DNA of 64,000 nt, from contig NZ_JBGCUS010000001.1 in NCBI RefSeq assembly GCF_041415945.1, positions 2,666,001-2,730,000 of the forward strand. The letters are read 5' to 3'. Source of the stretch: Ancylobacter sp. IITR112 (GTDB taxonomy: Bacteria > Pseudomonadota > Alphaproteobacteria > Rhizobiales > Xanthobacteraceae). Numbering within the stretch: position 1 is the stretch's first letter; every line of letters starts with the position of its first letter. A program made the position numbers and the translations under genes. Positions 26,701-36,502 of this stretch are shown piece after piece. The notes beneath the pieces are model-generated. The model saw nothing but the letters and a program-made list of their open reading frames with translations. It did not search any database and was not told where the DNA came from.

Positions 26701-27159
26701 CTCGCCGAAGCCGGCGGGGACGCCGGCCTCGAAGGGGAAGGCGTGCAGCAGCGCGCCGCAAAAGGCGTGGATGGTCTGGATTTTCAGCCCGCCCGGCGTT
26801 TCCAGCGCCTGCGCGAACAGCCGCCGCGCCTGCGCCCGGCGCAGAGGGCCGGGCGCGCCGCCATCGGTGCGGACGATCTCGGCGTCGAGCGCGTCGTCGT
26901 CCAGCGTGGTCCAGCGCCGCAATTCGCCGAGCACGCGGTTGGCCATGTTGGCCGCCGCCGCCTTGGTATAGGTGAGGCAGAGAATGCGCCCCGGCTTCAC
27001 CCCGCGCATCAACAGGCGGATCACCCGCCGCGCCAGCACATGGGTCTTGCCGGAGCCGGCATTGGCCGAAACCCAGGCGGAAAGCAGCGGGTCGGAGGCG
27101 GAGGTCTGCAGCACGGTGGCCGCCCGCAGCGCGCCGGGGGCGAGGTCGGTCCCGCTCAT
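23737..27159 (-). CDS. addA: Double-strand break repair helicase AddA
   Basis: The 1140-residue protein is a UvrD/RecB-type helicase-nuclease. Walker A is VSANAGSGKTHVLARRV, motif Ia LTYTKAAAANMANRV, motif II LLDEAQDTSPEQWEV, motif III VVGDEKQSIFSFQGADP and motif V VMTVHGAKGLEAPYV. The C-terminal PD-(D/E)XK nuclease has VLLADFKTDR. With AddB it resects DNA ends to a Chi-like site and loads RecA. Its start overlaps the addB stop (ATGA, 27156-27159), so the two are translationally coupled. Confidence 0.97.
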   Translation of the reverse strand: MSGTDLAPGALRAATVLQTSASDPLLSAWVSANAGSGKTHVLARRVIRLLMRGVKPGRILCLTYTKAAAANMANRVLGELRRWTTLDDDALDAEIVRTDGGAPGPLRRAQARRLFAQALETPGGLKIQTIHAFCGALLHAFPFEAGVPAGFGELEEAARLELLARVRADVVLHAAGAPESDLGQALALIVGQTSDAGINDLLRELVADARALAASEDDLARAVGLDAPIAAADIERAIIEAALIPRGAWLGLAEALLLEGGNCAKRGQGLRAAALAPEEAVADTYAGVFLKEDGEAYSDGQFGNAAARAKYPQLLAERDRIAPLARELAAARAFERSRAVLILGREAARRYERAKAARGVLDFADLVDAARRLLASGASAWVHYKLDQGIDHVLLDEAQDTSPEQWEVIRPLVAEFFAGEGAREDRQLPRTLFVVGDEKQSIFSFQGADPRRFDTVRREFEAAGGEGFVHVELQHSFRSAPGILEAVDAVFGREASYRGLSAEAKPPVHAPIHAALPALVEMWEPEAPSEKVDVDAWQRPLDAPGADDPKGRLAKKIAAHIAARIREGFPVTGRHGTRPARPGDFLILVRRRDGLFTSIIRELKQARVEVAGADRLVVAEHIAVMDLMALGDALLARDDELALASVLKSPLFGFDDHDLMKLAPGRDGLLEDALNARAGENPKWRAAAMRLARLRDEARRLRPFDFYTRVLGRERGRAAMLARLGPEAADALDEMLALARSYESLEAPSLAGFLAFLRRGGAEAKRDMEAGRDEVRVMTVHGAKGLEAPYVLLADTTSGPMTRRSAGLLRVELADGRRVALHAPAKKGDTPAMAAARQRGDDGQQDEYRRLLYVALTRAETALVLCGADGARQRPADCWYDLVRGALEPEAVEAPAAGFAGTVLRWRERGAASPLAAPSAAVPSPDEAEMREGERTLARALARPVRETLAPASLRPSGADVFGPAPTGDAARALERGDLLHRLMAALAPLPDGARAEPGRRLLASSTDWPEAAREELLAEALATLALPELAALFAPGSLAEVPLAGELEDGTPVSGRIDRLSVTEGLVLLADFKTDRHVPRAASAMPPAHIRQVALYARLLAKLFPGKPVRALLVYTAGPLVHTLDGATLERAVERVTLG

Positions 27160-30100
27160 TCCTCGCCCTCCCCGCCGGTGGACCATTCCTTGGCCCGCGC
27201 CAGATGGTCGTAATCGCCATAGCGCCCGCCGAACATCGGCCGCGCCAGCGAGGCATAGCCGCGCGCGGGGTTCTCGAAGGCGGCGATCAGCGTCTGCAGC
27301 CGCGCCAGCGTGTCGGCCGCGAGGCCGGCGGCGGTCGTCTCCTTGTCCACCGCGTTCACCTCCTTCACCTCGGCCGTGCCGAGCCTGACATAGGCGAGGC
27401 CGGCCGCCTCCTCGCCAGGCACGTCGGGGAAGCAGCCGGCCGCCGCCATCGCCGCTTCCAGCGGCAGTTGCGGGGAATAATGCACCGCCGTCTGCTTGGC
27501 CGTCGGCACGGCGCCGGTCTTGAAGTCGAGGATCGCCAACCCGCCGTCAGTGAGTTGCTCGATGCGGTCGGCGCGGCCGGTCAGGGTGAAGCGCCCGCCG
27601 GCGAGCGGCAGCCGCCCATATTTCTCGGCGAAGACGCGCCGTGTCCGGGTGCGGCGGGCCCGCTCCCAGCCGATGAGGCGCGGCACCAGCCGCTCGAACC
27701 GCGCCCACCACAACGCGTGCTCGGCGGGAAAGCGCTCCAGCGGCGCGAAGGCGCGCCGGCCGAAGGCGAGCAGCGCCGCCTCCGCTTCCTCGGGCAACCC
27801 CTCAGGATAAGCCTGCGCGAAGGTGCCGAGCGCGTCGTGAATGGCGCTGCCGCGCTCGCCAGCGCCCGGCGCCTCGTCCAGACCGTCGAGCGGGGAAAGG
27901 CCCAGCACGTGGCGGGCATAGATGGTGTAGGGGTCGCGCAGCCAGGTCTCAATCTCGGTGACGCTGAGTTGGCGCGGCCTCAGTTCCAGCGGCGGCGCCG
28001 GTTCCGGCCGGGCGATGCGGGCGGCGGGCGGCTCTTCCTCGATGAAGCCGGCGAGGCGGCGGAAGCGGTCGCCGCGCGCAATCGCCGCGCGCCAGCGCGC
28101 CTCCCCGCTCACCGCCGCCAGCCGCTGCAGAAAACGCGAGGGCACGGTCGGCGCCCCGCCGAGCTTGCGCGGATAGGACAGCACCAGCTCCGGCGCGCCG
28201 CAGCCCTGGGCGAAATCGTGGGCGGAAAGGCCGATGCGCCGCTCCGGCGCCTCCAGCCCCAGCGCGGCGCGCATCGGCCGGCTGAGCCACGGGTCGGCGC
28301 GCACCGCGTTCGGCCAGGTCTGTTCGACCAGCCCGGCCAGCACCACGCGGTCGACGCCGACGAGGCGGGCTTCCAGCGGCCCCAGAATGCGCAGCCGCGC
28401 GCCGGGCACCAGCGGCGGGCGCACCGGCTGGCTGGACAGCAGCAGCACCAGCGCGGCGGCGTAATCCGCCAGCGTCATATCAGGCGCATGGGCGGCGCCC
28501 TCGCCCAGCGCCTCGAAGGCACGGGCGAGCTCAGTCAGCGCCGTCGCCTCGGCGGGCGAGTCGATCTCGGGGCCTGTGGCCTCCGGCCCGTTCCACGCGG
28601 CGGCGATGGCGGCGCGGTGTGCCTCCAGCAGAGCCGCGAAGGGGTGCTCGCCCTCCCCCAGCGCCAGCAGCGGGGCAAGGGCGCCGGCGAGGCGGCCCGC
28701 CAGCGCCTCGGCCAGCGCGCGGCGCTCCTCGCCCAGCCGGGCGCGGGGGTCGCGCGGGTGGAAATCGGACGGGTTGAACCCGGCCACCGCCTCGGTCAGC
28801 CCGTCCCCACCCGGTGCCGGGCGCGGCCCGCGCAGCACCATCATTTCCAGCGCGTCGGCACCGGCGTCGAGGCTGGCGCGGTCCAGCCCGAAGCGGGCGA
28901 GCGGGTGGCGCAGCAAAGCGGAAAGCGGCAGCGGCGCCAGCGCGTCGCGGCAGGCATCCGCCACCAGCCGGGCAAAGCGCCCCGGGCCGCTCTCGGACAG
29001 TGGCTCGCCGGCGGAATCGTCGATGGCGACCTCGAAGCGCAGCAATTCCGCCGCCACACGCCGGGCGAGGTCGCGGTCGGGAGTAATCAGCGCGCCGGTG
29101 CGGCCGGGAGCCTCCAGCACCTCGCGCAGGGCGAGGGCGATGGCGAGCGCCTCCTCCCGCGCATCCTCCGCCTCGATCACGCTCACCTGCGCCAGCGCGG
29201 CGTCGAGGGCGGCGGGGTTCAGCCGCTCGGCCAGCGTCGCCCATTGCTCGGTGGAGTCGACCGGGCGCAACGCTTCCGACAGCAGCCGCTCGCGGCCGTG
29301 AGCGGCCGGCGGGGCGAGTTCGCGCACCGCCGCGCGGGTGACGCGCATATGCCGCTCAAGCAGCAAGGCGAGGCCATATTGCGGGTGGCTCGGCGCGCCC
29401 TCCTCCCGCGTCAGCGCGTCCCAGGAAGGCCCGTCGAGCGTCATGTCGAGCCCCGGCAGCACCACGGCGCCGCGCGGCAGATGCGCCACCGTCGCCAAGA
29501 GCCGGGCGGTGGCCGGCATGGAGCCGGTCGAGCCGGCGGCGATCACCGGGCCGCCCGCGGGCAGGCTCGCCAGCCGCGCCGCCTCGGCGGCGATCAGCCG
29601 GTCGCGCCGCACCGCCGCATCCACCTGACCCTGTTCCTCCAGGAAGCCCGGCCAGAAGGCGCGGGCGATCTTGAGGAAGTCGAGCGCCATGTCCCAGTAG
29701 CGGTCATGTTCGCCGGGCACCAGCGTGTCCAGCCGCTCCCACGGCACTTCCTGCGCCGCCATCTCGTCGATCAGCCGCGCCAGCTCGTCGGCGAGGGCGA
29801 ATTCCGCCCCGGGCCCAGCGGCGACGGCGGTGCGCCCGTCATCGCCCGCCAGCGCCCGCCGCCACAGCCGGATCAGGCTCGCCAGCGCCAGCCGGCGGGT
29901 GGTGGTCGGCACGGCGCGCGGCGGGTCGGTGACGATCTCGGCAAAGGCCAGCGCATCCTCGTCGACATCGCCGACCGGGACGATGCGCGGCAGCAGCGTC
30001 ACCCCCGCGCCCATGCGCTGGCGCAGCGCCTCGGCCATGAGGCGCCCGGCGCGGCGGGTCGGCAGATAGACGGTGGCGGTGGCAAGAAGCAGCGGATCGC

Positions 30101-30224
30101 CACGCGGGGCGAAGCCCTCCACCAGCACGCCGTCGAGCAGCGCGTCGGCGAGGACAGCCACAAAGGGCGCCGAGGGCGGAATGGTGAACAGCCGCGGGTC
30201 GCGGCGCGGGGCGTCCGCGCTCAT
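27156..30224 (-). CDS. addB: Double-strand break repair protein AddB
   Basis: The 1022-residue protein is the alphaproteobacterial AddB. It has an inactive-helicase-like N-terminus (FTIPPSAPFVAVLADAL, then VYLPTRRAGRLMAEAL) and a C-terminal PD-(D/E)XK nuclease with TLTGRADRIEQL and GLAILDFKTGAVPT. No iron-sulfur cysteine cluster of the Bacillus type is visible, as expected for this subfamily. It partners AddA in end resection. ATG 30224 lies 30 bp after the murU stop. Confidence 0.96.
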   Translation of the reverse strand: MSADAPRRDPRLFTIPPSAPFVAVLADALLDGVLVEGFAPRGDPLLLATATVYLPTRRAGRLMAEALRQRMGAGVTLLPRIVPVGDVDEDALAFAEIVTDPPRAVPTTTRRLALASLIRLWRRALAGDDGRTAVAAGPGAEFALADELARLIDEMAAQEVPWERLDTLVPGEHDRYWDMALDFLKIARAFWPGFLEEQGQVDAAVRRDRLIAAEAARLASLPAGGPVIAAGSTGSMPATARLLATVAHLPRGAVVLPGLDMTLDGPSWDALTREEGAPSHPQYGLALLLERHMRVTRAAVRELAPPAAHGRERLLSEALRPVDSTEQWATLAERLNPAALDAALAQVSVIEAEDAREEALAIALALREVLEAPGRTGALITPDRDLARRVAAELLRFEVAIDDSAGEPLSESGPGRFARLVADACRDALAPLPLSALLRHPLARFGLDRASLDAGADALEMMVLRGPRPAPGGDGLTEAVAGFNPSDFHPRDPRARLGEERRALAEALAGRLAGALAPLLALGEGEHPFAALLEAHRAAIAAAWNGPEATGPEIDSPAEATALTELARAFEALGEGAAHAPDMTLADYAAALVLLLSSQPVRPPLVPGARLRILGPLEARLVGVDRVVLAGLVEQTWPNAVRADPWLSRPMRAALGLEAPERRIGLSAHDFAQGCGAPELVLSYPRKLGGAPTVPSRFLQRLAAVSGEARWRAAIARGDRFRRLAGFIEEEPPAARIARPEPAPPLELRPRQLSVTEIETWLRDPYTIYARHVLGLSPLDGLDEAPGAGERGSAIHDALGTFAQAYPEGLPEEAEAALLAFGRRAFAPLERFPAEHALWWARFERLVPRLIGWERARRTRTRRVFAEKYGRLPLAGGRFTLTGRADRIEQLTDGGLAILDFKTGAVPTAKQTAVHYSPQLPLEAAMAAAGCFPDVPGEEAAGLAYVRLGTAEVKEVNAVDKETTAAGLAADTLARLQTLIAAFENPARGYASLARPMFGGRYGDYDHLARAKEWSTGGEGEE

Positions 30225-30254
30225 CCGCGCGCTCCCTGCGGTGCGGGCACGGCG

Positions 30255-30974
30255 TCAGTCCTTGGAACGCGCAATGGCTTCCTCGGCCTCGGCGATGGCT
30301 TCCGGCGTGCCGACATGCATCCACACCCCTTCCATGCGCTGGCCGAACAGCCGCCCCGCCTCGGCGGCGCGGCGGAACAGCCGGCTGAGCGAGAACGCCC
30401 CTTCCGGCGCGTCGCGGAAGATCGCGGGAGAGACCACCGCCGCCCCCGCATAGACGAAGGGCACGGTCAGCCGCTCCGGGCGCGGCGTCAACCGGCCGAG
30501 CCCGTCCATAAGGAAATCCCCGCGTCCATCATAGCCGATCGAGGCCGCCGCCGAGGCGAGCAGCAGGCAGATGTCCATCTCCTGTGCATCGAAGCGGGCG
30601 GCGAGGCTGCGCAGATTGGGGCGGATGCCCTCGATCCATACCGTGTCGGCGTTCATCACGAAGAACGGCGCGTCGCCCAGCAAGGGCAGCGCCTTGCGGA
30701 TGCCGCCGCCGGTTTCCAGCAATTCGCCGCGCTCGTCGGAGAGCAGGATCTCCGGGCGGGTGCGCCGGGCGAGATGGCGCTGCAGCAGGTCGGCATGGGC
30801 GTGGAGATTGACCACGGCGGTGGTTACGCCGGCGTCCGCCAGGCTGTCGAGCGCGAAGTCGATCATCGCCCGCCCGCCGACCTCGACCAGCGGCTTGGGC
30901 AGGCGATCGGTGATCGGGCGCATGCGCGTGCCGAGGCCGGCGGCGAGCACCATGGCGGTGGTGATGTCGGTCAT
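30255..30974 (-). CDS. murU: Nucleotidyltransferase, probable N-acetylmuramate-1-phosphate uridylyltransferase MurU
   Basis: The 239-residue protein has the nucleotidyltransferase signature AMVLAAGLGTRMRPITDRLP with KPLVEVGGRAMID, the LLETGGGIRKALPLL loop, and a metal-binding MNADTVW. It lies directly after a TsaE-kinase fusion whose kinase half resembles AmgK. The AmgK-MurU pair phosphorylates MurNAc and makes UDP-MurNAc in peptidoglycan recycling, so MurU is the best call. A GDP-sugar or other uridylyltransferase role cannot be excluded. Its start overlaps the fusion gene by 4 bp. Confidence 0.85.
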   Translation of the reverse strand: MTDITTAMVLAAGLGTRMRPITDRLPKPLVEVGGRAMIDFALDSLADAGVTTAVVNLHAHADLLQRHLARRTRPEILLSDERGELLETGGGIRKALPLLGDAPFFVMNADTVWIEGIRPNLRSLAARFDAQEMDICLLLASAAASIGYDGRGDFLMDGLGRLTPRPERLTVPFVYAGAAVVSPAIFRDAPEGAFSLSRLFRRAAEAGRLFGQRMEGVWMHVGTPEAIAEAEEAIARSKD

Positions 30975-32680
30975 GAACGGCCGGATTCGTTCGGCGGAGG
31001 GGATGCGGGAGATGTGGAAGCGGACGGCGTGGAAGCGGACGGCGTCGAGCCAGAAGGCGTGGCGGCGGCAGGCGCGACCCTCACCGGGAACACGGCCGGG
31101 CGCACGCCGGGCGGCAGGCGCGAGGCACCGGGCGCGGTCACATGGTCCTTGTACCAGCTCGCCAGCCCGCCGAGTTCGGGAAAGGCGAGGCAGCGCTGCA
31201 GATAGGTCCAGATGCGCGGCAGGTGCTTGAGATAGACCGGCTTGCGGTCGCGCTGGTTCAGCCGGGTGAAGATGCCGAGAATCTTGGTCGCCCGCTGCGC
31301 GCCCATCACCGCATAGGACGCGGCGAACGCCTTGGTGTCGAAGCCGGGATCGGCGGTGCGGCGCGCCTTCACATAGCGCGAAAGCAAGGCGAGTTCGAGC
31401 GCCTCGGGCACGTCAACGCGCGCATCCTGCGCCAGCGAGACGAGGTCATAGGCTGGCGGGCCCATCACCGCGTCCTGGAAATCCAGAAGGCCGATCCGCG
31501 CCAGCCCGCTGCGCTGGGGCAGCCACATCAGATTGGGCGAATGATAGTCGCGCAGCACCCAGACCGGCTTCTGCGCCAGCGAGGGCGCCAGCGCCGCCGC
31601 CCAGAGCTGGCCGAAGGAGCGGCGGGCATCGGCGGAAAGCCGGTTGCCGGAATGCGGCAGGTACCAGTCGAGCAGCAGCTCGACCTCGATCAGCAGCGCG
31701 TCGAGGTCATAGGGCGGAATCACATGGTCGAGCCCGGTGGTGACGGCGACGGTGGCGGTCAAATCCTGCCCGTGCAGCGCCGCCAGAACGTCCACAGCCA
31801 GCTCATAGCGTTCGGGCACCGGCGCCGGCGGGGTGCCCTCCAGCACGCCCTCATGGCCGAGATCCTCGATCACCAGTAGCCCGGCATCGAGATCGCCGCC
31901 ATAGATGGCCGGCGCCGAGAAGCCGCGCGCCCGGAGCGCCCGCGCCATGGCGACAAAGGGCCTCACATCCTCGGCGAGATGGGCGATGGCGCTGTAGGGC
32001 TTGCCGCCGCGCACCGGCGGCCCGTCCGGCCGGCGCGGCGCGTTCATCAGCACGGCGTTGCGCTTGGCGCCGATCAGCCGCTCATAGGTGCGGGAGGAGG
32101 CGTCGCCCTGCAGGAAGCGCCGCTGCGCCGGGCCGAAGCCGACCTGGTCGATCAGCGCGCGGATCGCCTTCATGCGGTAGAGCGCGCCGGCCATGCGGCC
32201 ATAGCCGAACAGCCGCACCCGGCGCATCTTCTCCGCGCCCTCGCTGGGCAGGGTGATGTGCACTTCCATCCGGTCGGGCCGCAGCACCGCGCCCTCGGCG
32301 CGCTCGGCCCATTCCACCAGCGTCACCGCGCCATCGGTCTCCTCGCTCCAGCCGAGTTCATCGAGTTCGGAGGAATCGCCGAGCCGGTAGAGATCAGCAT
32401 GCACCACGCGGTGGCGCGGCAGATCATAGGTCTGCATCAGGGTGAAGGTCGGGCTCGGCACGTCGAGAGCGGGGTTGCCCGCCAGTTCGCGGATGATGGC
32501 GCGCGCCAGCGTGGTCTTGCCGGCGCCGAGATCGCCGCCGAGCGTGACGAGATCGCCCGGCCGCAGCAGCGCGGCGAGGTCCATGGCGAGACGGCCGGTG
32601 GCGGTCTCGTCCGGCAGCACCACGTCCCAATGCGCCACCGGCGAGGTGGGAACGGCGCCCGTGTTGCGGCTCTCGATCAT
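30971..32680 (-). CDS. tsaE: Fusion: TsaE (t6A synthesis ATPase) plus AmgK-like sugar kinase
   Basis: The N-terminal about 150 residues are TsaE: the P-loop LGGDLGAGKTTLARAII, SPTFTLMQTYD and HADLYRL, then LVEWAER. It drives threonylcarbamoylation of tRNA A37. The C-terminal about 340 residues are an APH-fold kinase with VLRDYHSPNLMWL and IGLLDFQDAVMGP, like the MurNAc/GlcNAc kinase AmgK. The tail is a Ser/Thr/Pro/Ala repeat encoded by a 15-bp tandem repeat (31014-31058). The fusion couples two unrelated pathways in one chain. ATG 32680 is preferred to 32710, which would overlap divL. Confidence 0.93.
   Translation of the reverse strand: MIESRNTGAVPTSPVAHWDVVLPDETATGRLAMDLAALLRPGDLVTLGGDLGAGKTTLARAIIRELAGNPALDVPSPTFTLMQTYDLPRHRVVHADLYRLGDSSELDELGWSEETDGAVTLVEWAERAEGAVLRPDRMEVHITLPSEGAEKMRRVRLFGYGRMAGALYRMKAIRALIDQVGFGPAQRRFLQGDASSRTYERLIGAKRNAVLMNAPRRPDGPPVRGGKPYSAIAHLAEDVRPFVAMARALRARGFSAPAIYGGDLDAGLLVIEDLGHEGVLEGTPPAPVPERYELAVDVLAALHGQDLTATVAVTTGLDHVIPPYDLDALLIEVELLLDWYLPHSGNRLSADARRSFGQLWAAALAPSLAQKPVWVLRDYHSPNLMWLPQRSGLARIGLLDFQDAVMGPPAYDLVSLAQDARVDVPEALELALLSRYVKARRTADPGFDTKAFAASYAVMGAQRATKILGIFTRLNQRDRKPVYLKHLPRIWTYLQRCLAFPELGGLASWYKDHVTAPGASRLPPGVRPAVFPVRVAPAAATPSGSTPSASTPSASTSPASPPPNESGRS
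31014..31058. repeat. 15-bp tandem repeat in the tsaE fusion 3' end
   Basis: Two exact units GTGGAAGCGGACGGC and a degenerate third are in register, encoding a repeated STPSA-type tail. The copy number may vary between strains without breaking the frame. Confidence 0.8.
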
Positions 32681-32684
32681 CGCC

Positions 32685-35273
32685 CTACTCCGCCGCGTCC
32701 CGGCCGGCATCCGCCGCGCGCGGGAAGGTGCAGGTCACCAGCGTGCCCCCGCCCGGCGCCGCGCCGAGACTTACCGTACCGCCATGCAGCGCCACGAGCG
32801 AGCGGACGATGGACAGGCCGAGCCCGACCCCGCGATGGCGCGAGCCGGCGGTGTGGCTTTCGAAACGGTCGAACACCCGCGCGCCGATTTCCGGCGGAAT
32901 GCCCGGGCCGCGGTCGCGCACGCGGAACACCACCTTGTCGTCGTGCCGCTCGGCCGACAGCGTGACGGTGGAGCCTTCGGGGGCGAAGCCGACGGCATTG
33001 GAGAGCAGGTTGTAGAGCACCTGCCGCACCCGCTTGGCATCGGCGCGGAAGGTGCCGGCGGCGGGCGGCAGCTCGATGGAGAGGCGGATATCACCCTCGG
33101 CGAGGCGGTCGCGCACCCCTTCCGCCGCCGCCTCCATCGCCGCCCGCAGATCGACCTCGGCGAGTTCCAGCGTCATCGCGCCGGCGTCGATGGTGGCGAG
33201 GTCGAGAATGTCGTTGATGATGGCGAGCAGCGCGGCGCTACTCTCGGTGATGTGGTTCACATAGGCGCGCTGCTTGGGGTTGAGCGGTCCGATGCCGGTG
33301 TCGTCCAGCAACTGGGCGAAGCCGATGATCGTCGTCAGCGGCGAGCGCAGCTCGTAGGAGACATGGCCGACAAAGGTGCTCTTGAGGTGGTCGGCCGCCA
33401 CCAGCGCCTCGTTGCGCTCCACCAGCGCGCGCTCGACATGCACGCTGTCGGTGATGTCGCGCAGCGTCACCAGCGTGCCGCCATCCGGCAGCGGCTGGGT
33501 GGAACCGTCGAGCACGAGGCCGTCGCTGCGCTCCAGCCGGAATTCGGTCGGCACCCGCGCCTCGATACCGGTGACGGCGGCGCGCAGCTTCGACCACACC
33601 GCGGCGTCGGCGGTCAGCCGGCGGCAGGCCTCCGCCACCGCGTCGATATGCGGATGGGCGCCGAGCGCGGCCTTGTCGAGGTTCCACAGCCGGCGGAAGG
33701 CGGAATTGGACAGGCCGAGCCGCCCGTCGCTGCCGAACACCGCCACCGCCTCGGCCAGTGCGTCCAGCGTCTCGCTCTGGATGCGGGTCAGCGAGTTGAA
33801 CCGGCTTTCCAGCGCCAGACGCTCGGTGACTTCGTCGAACAGATAGGTGACGCCGCCTTCCGGATTGGGGGCGGTGACGACGCGCAGCGTGCGCCCGCCC
33901 GGCAGGTGCCACCAATGTTCGCGCGGCTCGATGGCGCGGTAGGCGGCGTGCAGATCCTCGCGCCAGACGCGGAAATCCGCCTGTTCCGGCAGGCGCCGCG
34001 CCGCGCGCAGCCGGTCGAGCACCGCGCCGTCGGTCGGGCGGTCGTCGAGAAAGGCGGCGTCGAGCTCGAACAGGCTGGCATAGGCGGCATTGTGGAACAC
34101 CAGCCGCTGATCCTTGCCGAAAATGGCCACAGCGGTGGCGAGCTGGTCCAGCGTGCGGCGATGGGCGCCGACGACATGGGCGAGTTCGGCCCGCACCGTC
34201 TCCGCCTCGGTGGCGTCGAGCGCGATGCCGGCCGCGCCGCCGCCAACCGGCACTTCCAGCACGTCGCGCACCTGCCGCGTGCCGGCGATCACGACAGGCA
34301 TACGCGCCTTGAACGGCAGGCTGGCTTCATGCGCCTTCTGCGCCTTGGCCCGGCTCTGCTGGTCGAGCAGCCAGAGGTCGCGCGCCGCCGCGTCATGCGG
34401 GTCGCGCGCTTCCACCGCATGGGCATAGGCGGCATTGCTCCAGCGCAGCTTGCCGTCCTCGCCGCCGACCCAGACGGGGGCGGGCAGCGCGTCGAGCAGC
34501 GCGCGCAGCGCCGTGCTCTCGTCGTCGAGGGCGCGATAGGCGACTTCGAGCCGCGCCTGGTCGAGCCGCACGCCGGTGATGTCGCGCAGGCGCAGCACCA
34601 CGGCGGAGCCGACAGGGCGGCCTTCCGCCTCGACGAAGCGGCCATCCTGCGTCGCCAGCGTGGCGGTGAGCGGGGTGCCGCGCGCCCGCAGCCGGTCCAC
34701 CGCCGCCTCGATCTCGCCTGCCGCCGCCGGCGCCAGCCAGGAACCGAAGGCGAGGATGCGGGCCGGGGCGGCGACGCCGGTGAAAGCGGGGGTGTTGCCG
34801 ATGATCTCCGGCTCGGCGGCGGGGTCGCGCCAGACGATGACGATCTGCGGCTCGGCCATCAGCAGCGCGCGCGCCTCGTCGATCTGCGCTTCCAGCCGGG
34901 CGATCTCGCCATAGGCTTCCGCCTCGCGCAGCAGCGACTGCCGGCGGTAGCGCAGATGCACGATGGCGGTGGTGGCGGCGAAGACGATGAGGCCGACGAC
35001 AAGGGCGAGGCCGATCAGCGCGCTCGGGTCCTGCACCGCCAGCACGGCGAAGACGCCCTCGCCCGCCGGCTGGGCCAGCGCCGGGCGCCCGGAAAGGACA
35101 AGATCGGCAAGGGCAAGACTGGCGGGGGCAAGACCGGCAAGGGCGCGAGCGACAGGGCCGAGGTCGGCACCGGCCCGCGCCGTGCGCCAGCACCACGGGC
35201 GCGGCGCACGGGCGGCACGCGCCGCACGGCGCCAGCCGTCTTCCCTCCCGCCGCTGTCGGCCGGATGCGCCAT
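32685..35273 (-). CDS. divL: DivL-like cell-cycle sensor kinase with Tyr in the phospho-acceptor site
   Basis: The 862-residue protein has an N-terminal membrane segment (LIGLALVVGLIVFAATTAIV), at least three PAS domains (about 80-600), a HisKA-like domain and an HATPase (RVRDRGPGIPP, then GLGLSIVRSLVALHGG). The HisKA motif reads HVSYELRSPLTTIIGF, so Tyr replaces the phosphorylated His; the codon is at 33354-33356. This is the hallmark of DivL, which in Caulobacter steers CckA-CtrA signalling and DivK sensing. Location next to tsaE also fits. ATG 35273 is chosen with GGAG upstream; ATG 35345 would add 24 residues. Confidence 0.88.
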   Translation of the reverse strand: MAHPADSGGREDGWRRAARAARAPRPWCWRTARAGADLGPVARALAGLAPASLALADLVLSGRPALAQPAGEGVFAVLAVQDPSALIGLALVVGLIVFAATTAIVHLRYRRQSLLREAEAYGEIARLEAQIDEARALLMAEPQIVIVWRDPAAEPEIIGNTPAFTGVAAPARILAFGSWLAPAAAGEIEAAVDRLRARGTPLTATLATQDGRFVEAEGRPVGSAVVLRLRDITGVRLDQARLEVAYRALDDESTALRALLDALPAPVWVGGEDGKLRWSNAAYAHAVEARDPHDAAARDLWLLDQQSRAKAQKAHEASLPFKARMPVVIAGTRQVRDVLEVPVGGGAAGIALDATEAETVRAELAHVVGAHRRTLDQLATAVAIFGKDQRLVFHNAAYASLFELDAAFLDDRPTDGAVLDRLRAARRLPEQADFRVWREDLHAAYRAIEPREHWWHLPGGRTLRVVTAPNPEGGVTYLFDEVTERLALESRFNSLTRIQSETLDALAEAVAVFGSDGRLGLSNSAFRRLWNLDKAALGAHPHIDAVAEACRRLTADAAVWSKLRAAVTGIEARVPTEFRLERSDGLVLDGSTQPLPDGGTLVTLRDITDSVHVERALVERNEALVAADHLKSTFVGHVSYELRSPLTTIIGFAQLLDDTGIGPLNPKQRAYVNHITESSAALLAIINDILDLATIDAGAMTLELAEVDLRAAMEAAAEGVRDRLAEGDIRLSIELPPAAGTFRADAKRVRQVLYNLLSNAVGFAPEGSTVTLSAERHDDKVVFRVRDRGPGIPPEIGARVFDRFESHTAGSRHRGVGLGLSIVRSLVALHGGTVSLGAAPGGGTLVTCTFPRAADAGRDAAE

Positions 35274-35408
35274 CCGCGCCCGTCTCCCCCTCGCCGACTG
35301 CCGAAATCCCGCCGGCGCCCCGCGCCAGGCGGAGCACCGAATCATCGCGACTTTAGCGAAGCCGGACGGGCTCTAGAAGGGCTGGGCCCGGCATACACAG
35401 GGGGAGGC

Positions 35409-36386
<978 letters not shown>

Positions 36387-36502
36387 GGGTGCCTCCAGCA
36401 AGCGGGCCGGCTCATGGCACGGCCCGTCATTGGCGAATTGCTTTCGCTGGCAGCGCTACCATATTCACGTTGCCAAGTCGAGAAAACAAATTTTAAACAA
36501 AA

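Noticed and set aside
27204..31205. 1333-residue plus-strand open frame opposite addB and murU
   Set aside because: Composition is Arg/Gln/His-rich without motifs; the minus-strand genes have unmistakable catalytic motifs.
35095..35160. Repeated AAGGGCAAGAC-like units near the divL start
   Set aside because: They are imperfect and encode an ordinary Ala/Leu-rich hydrophobic stretch, so codon bias explains them.
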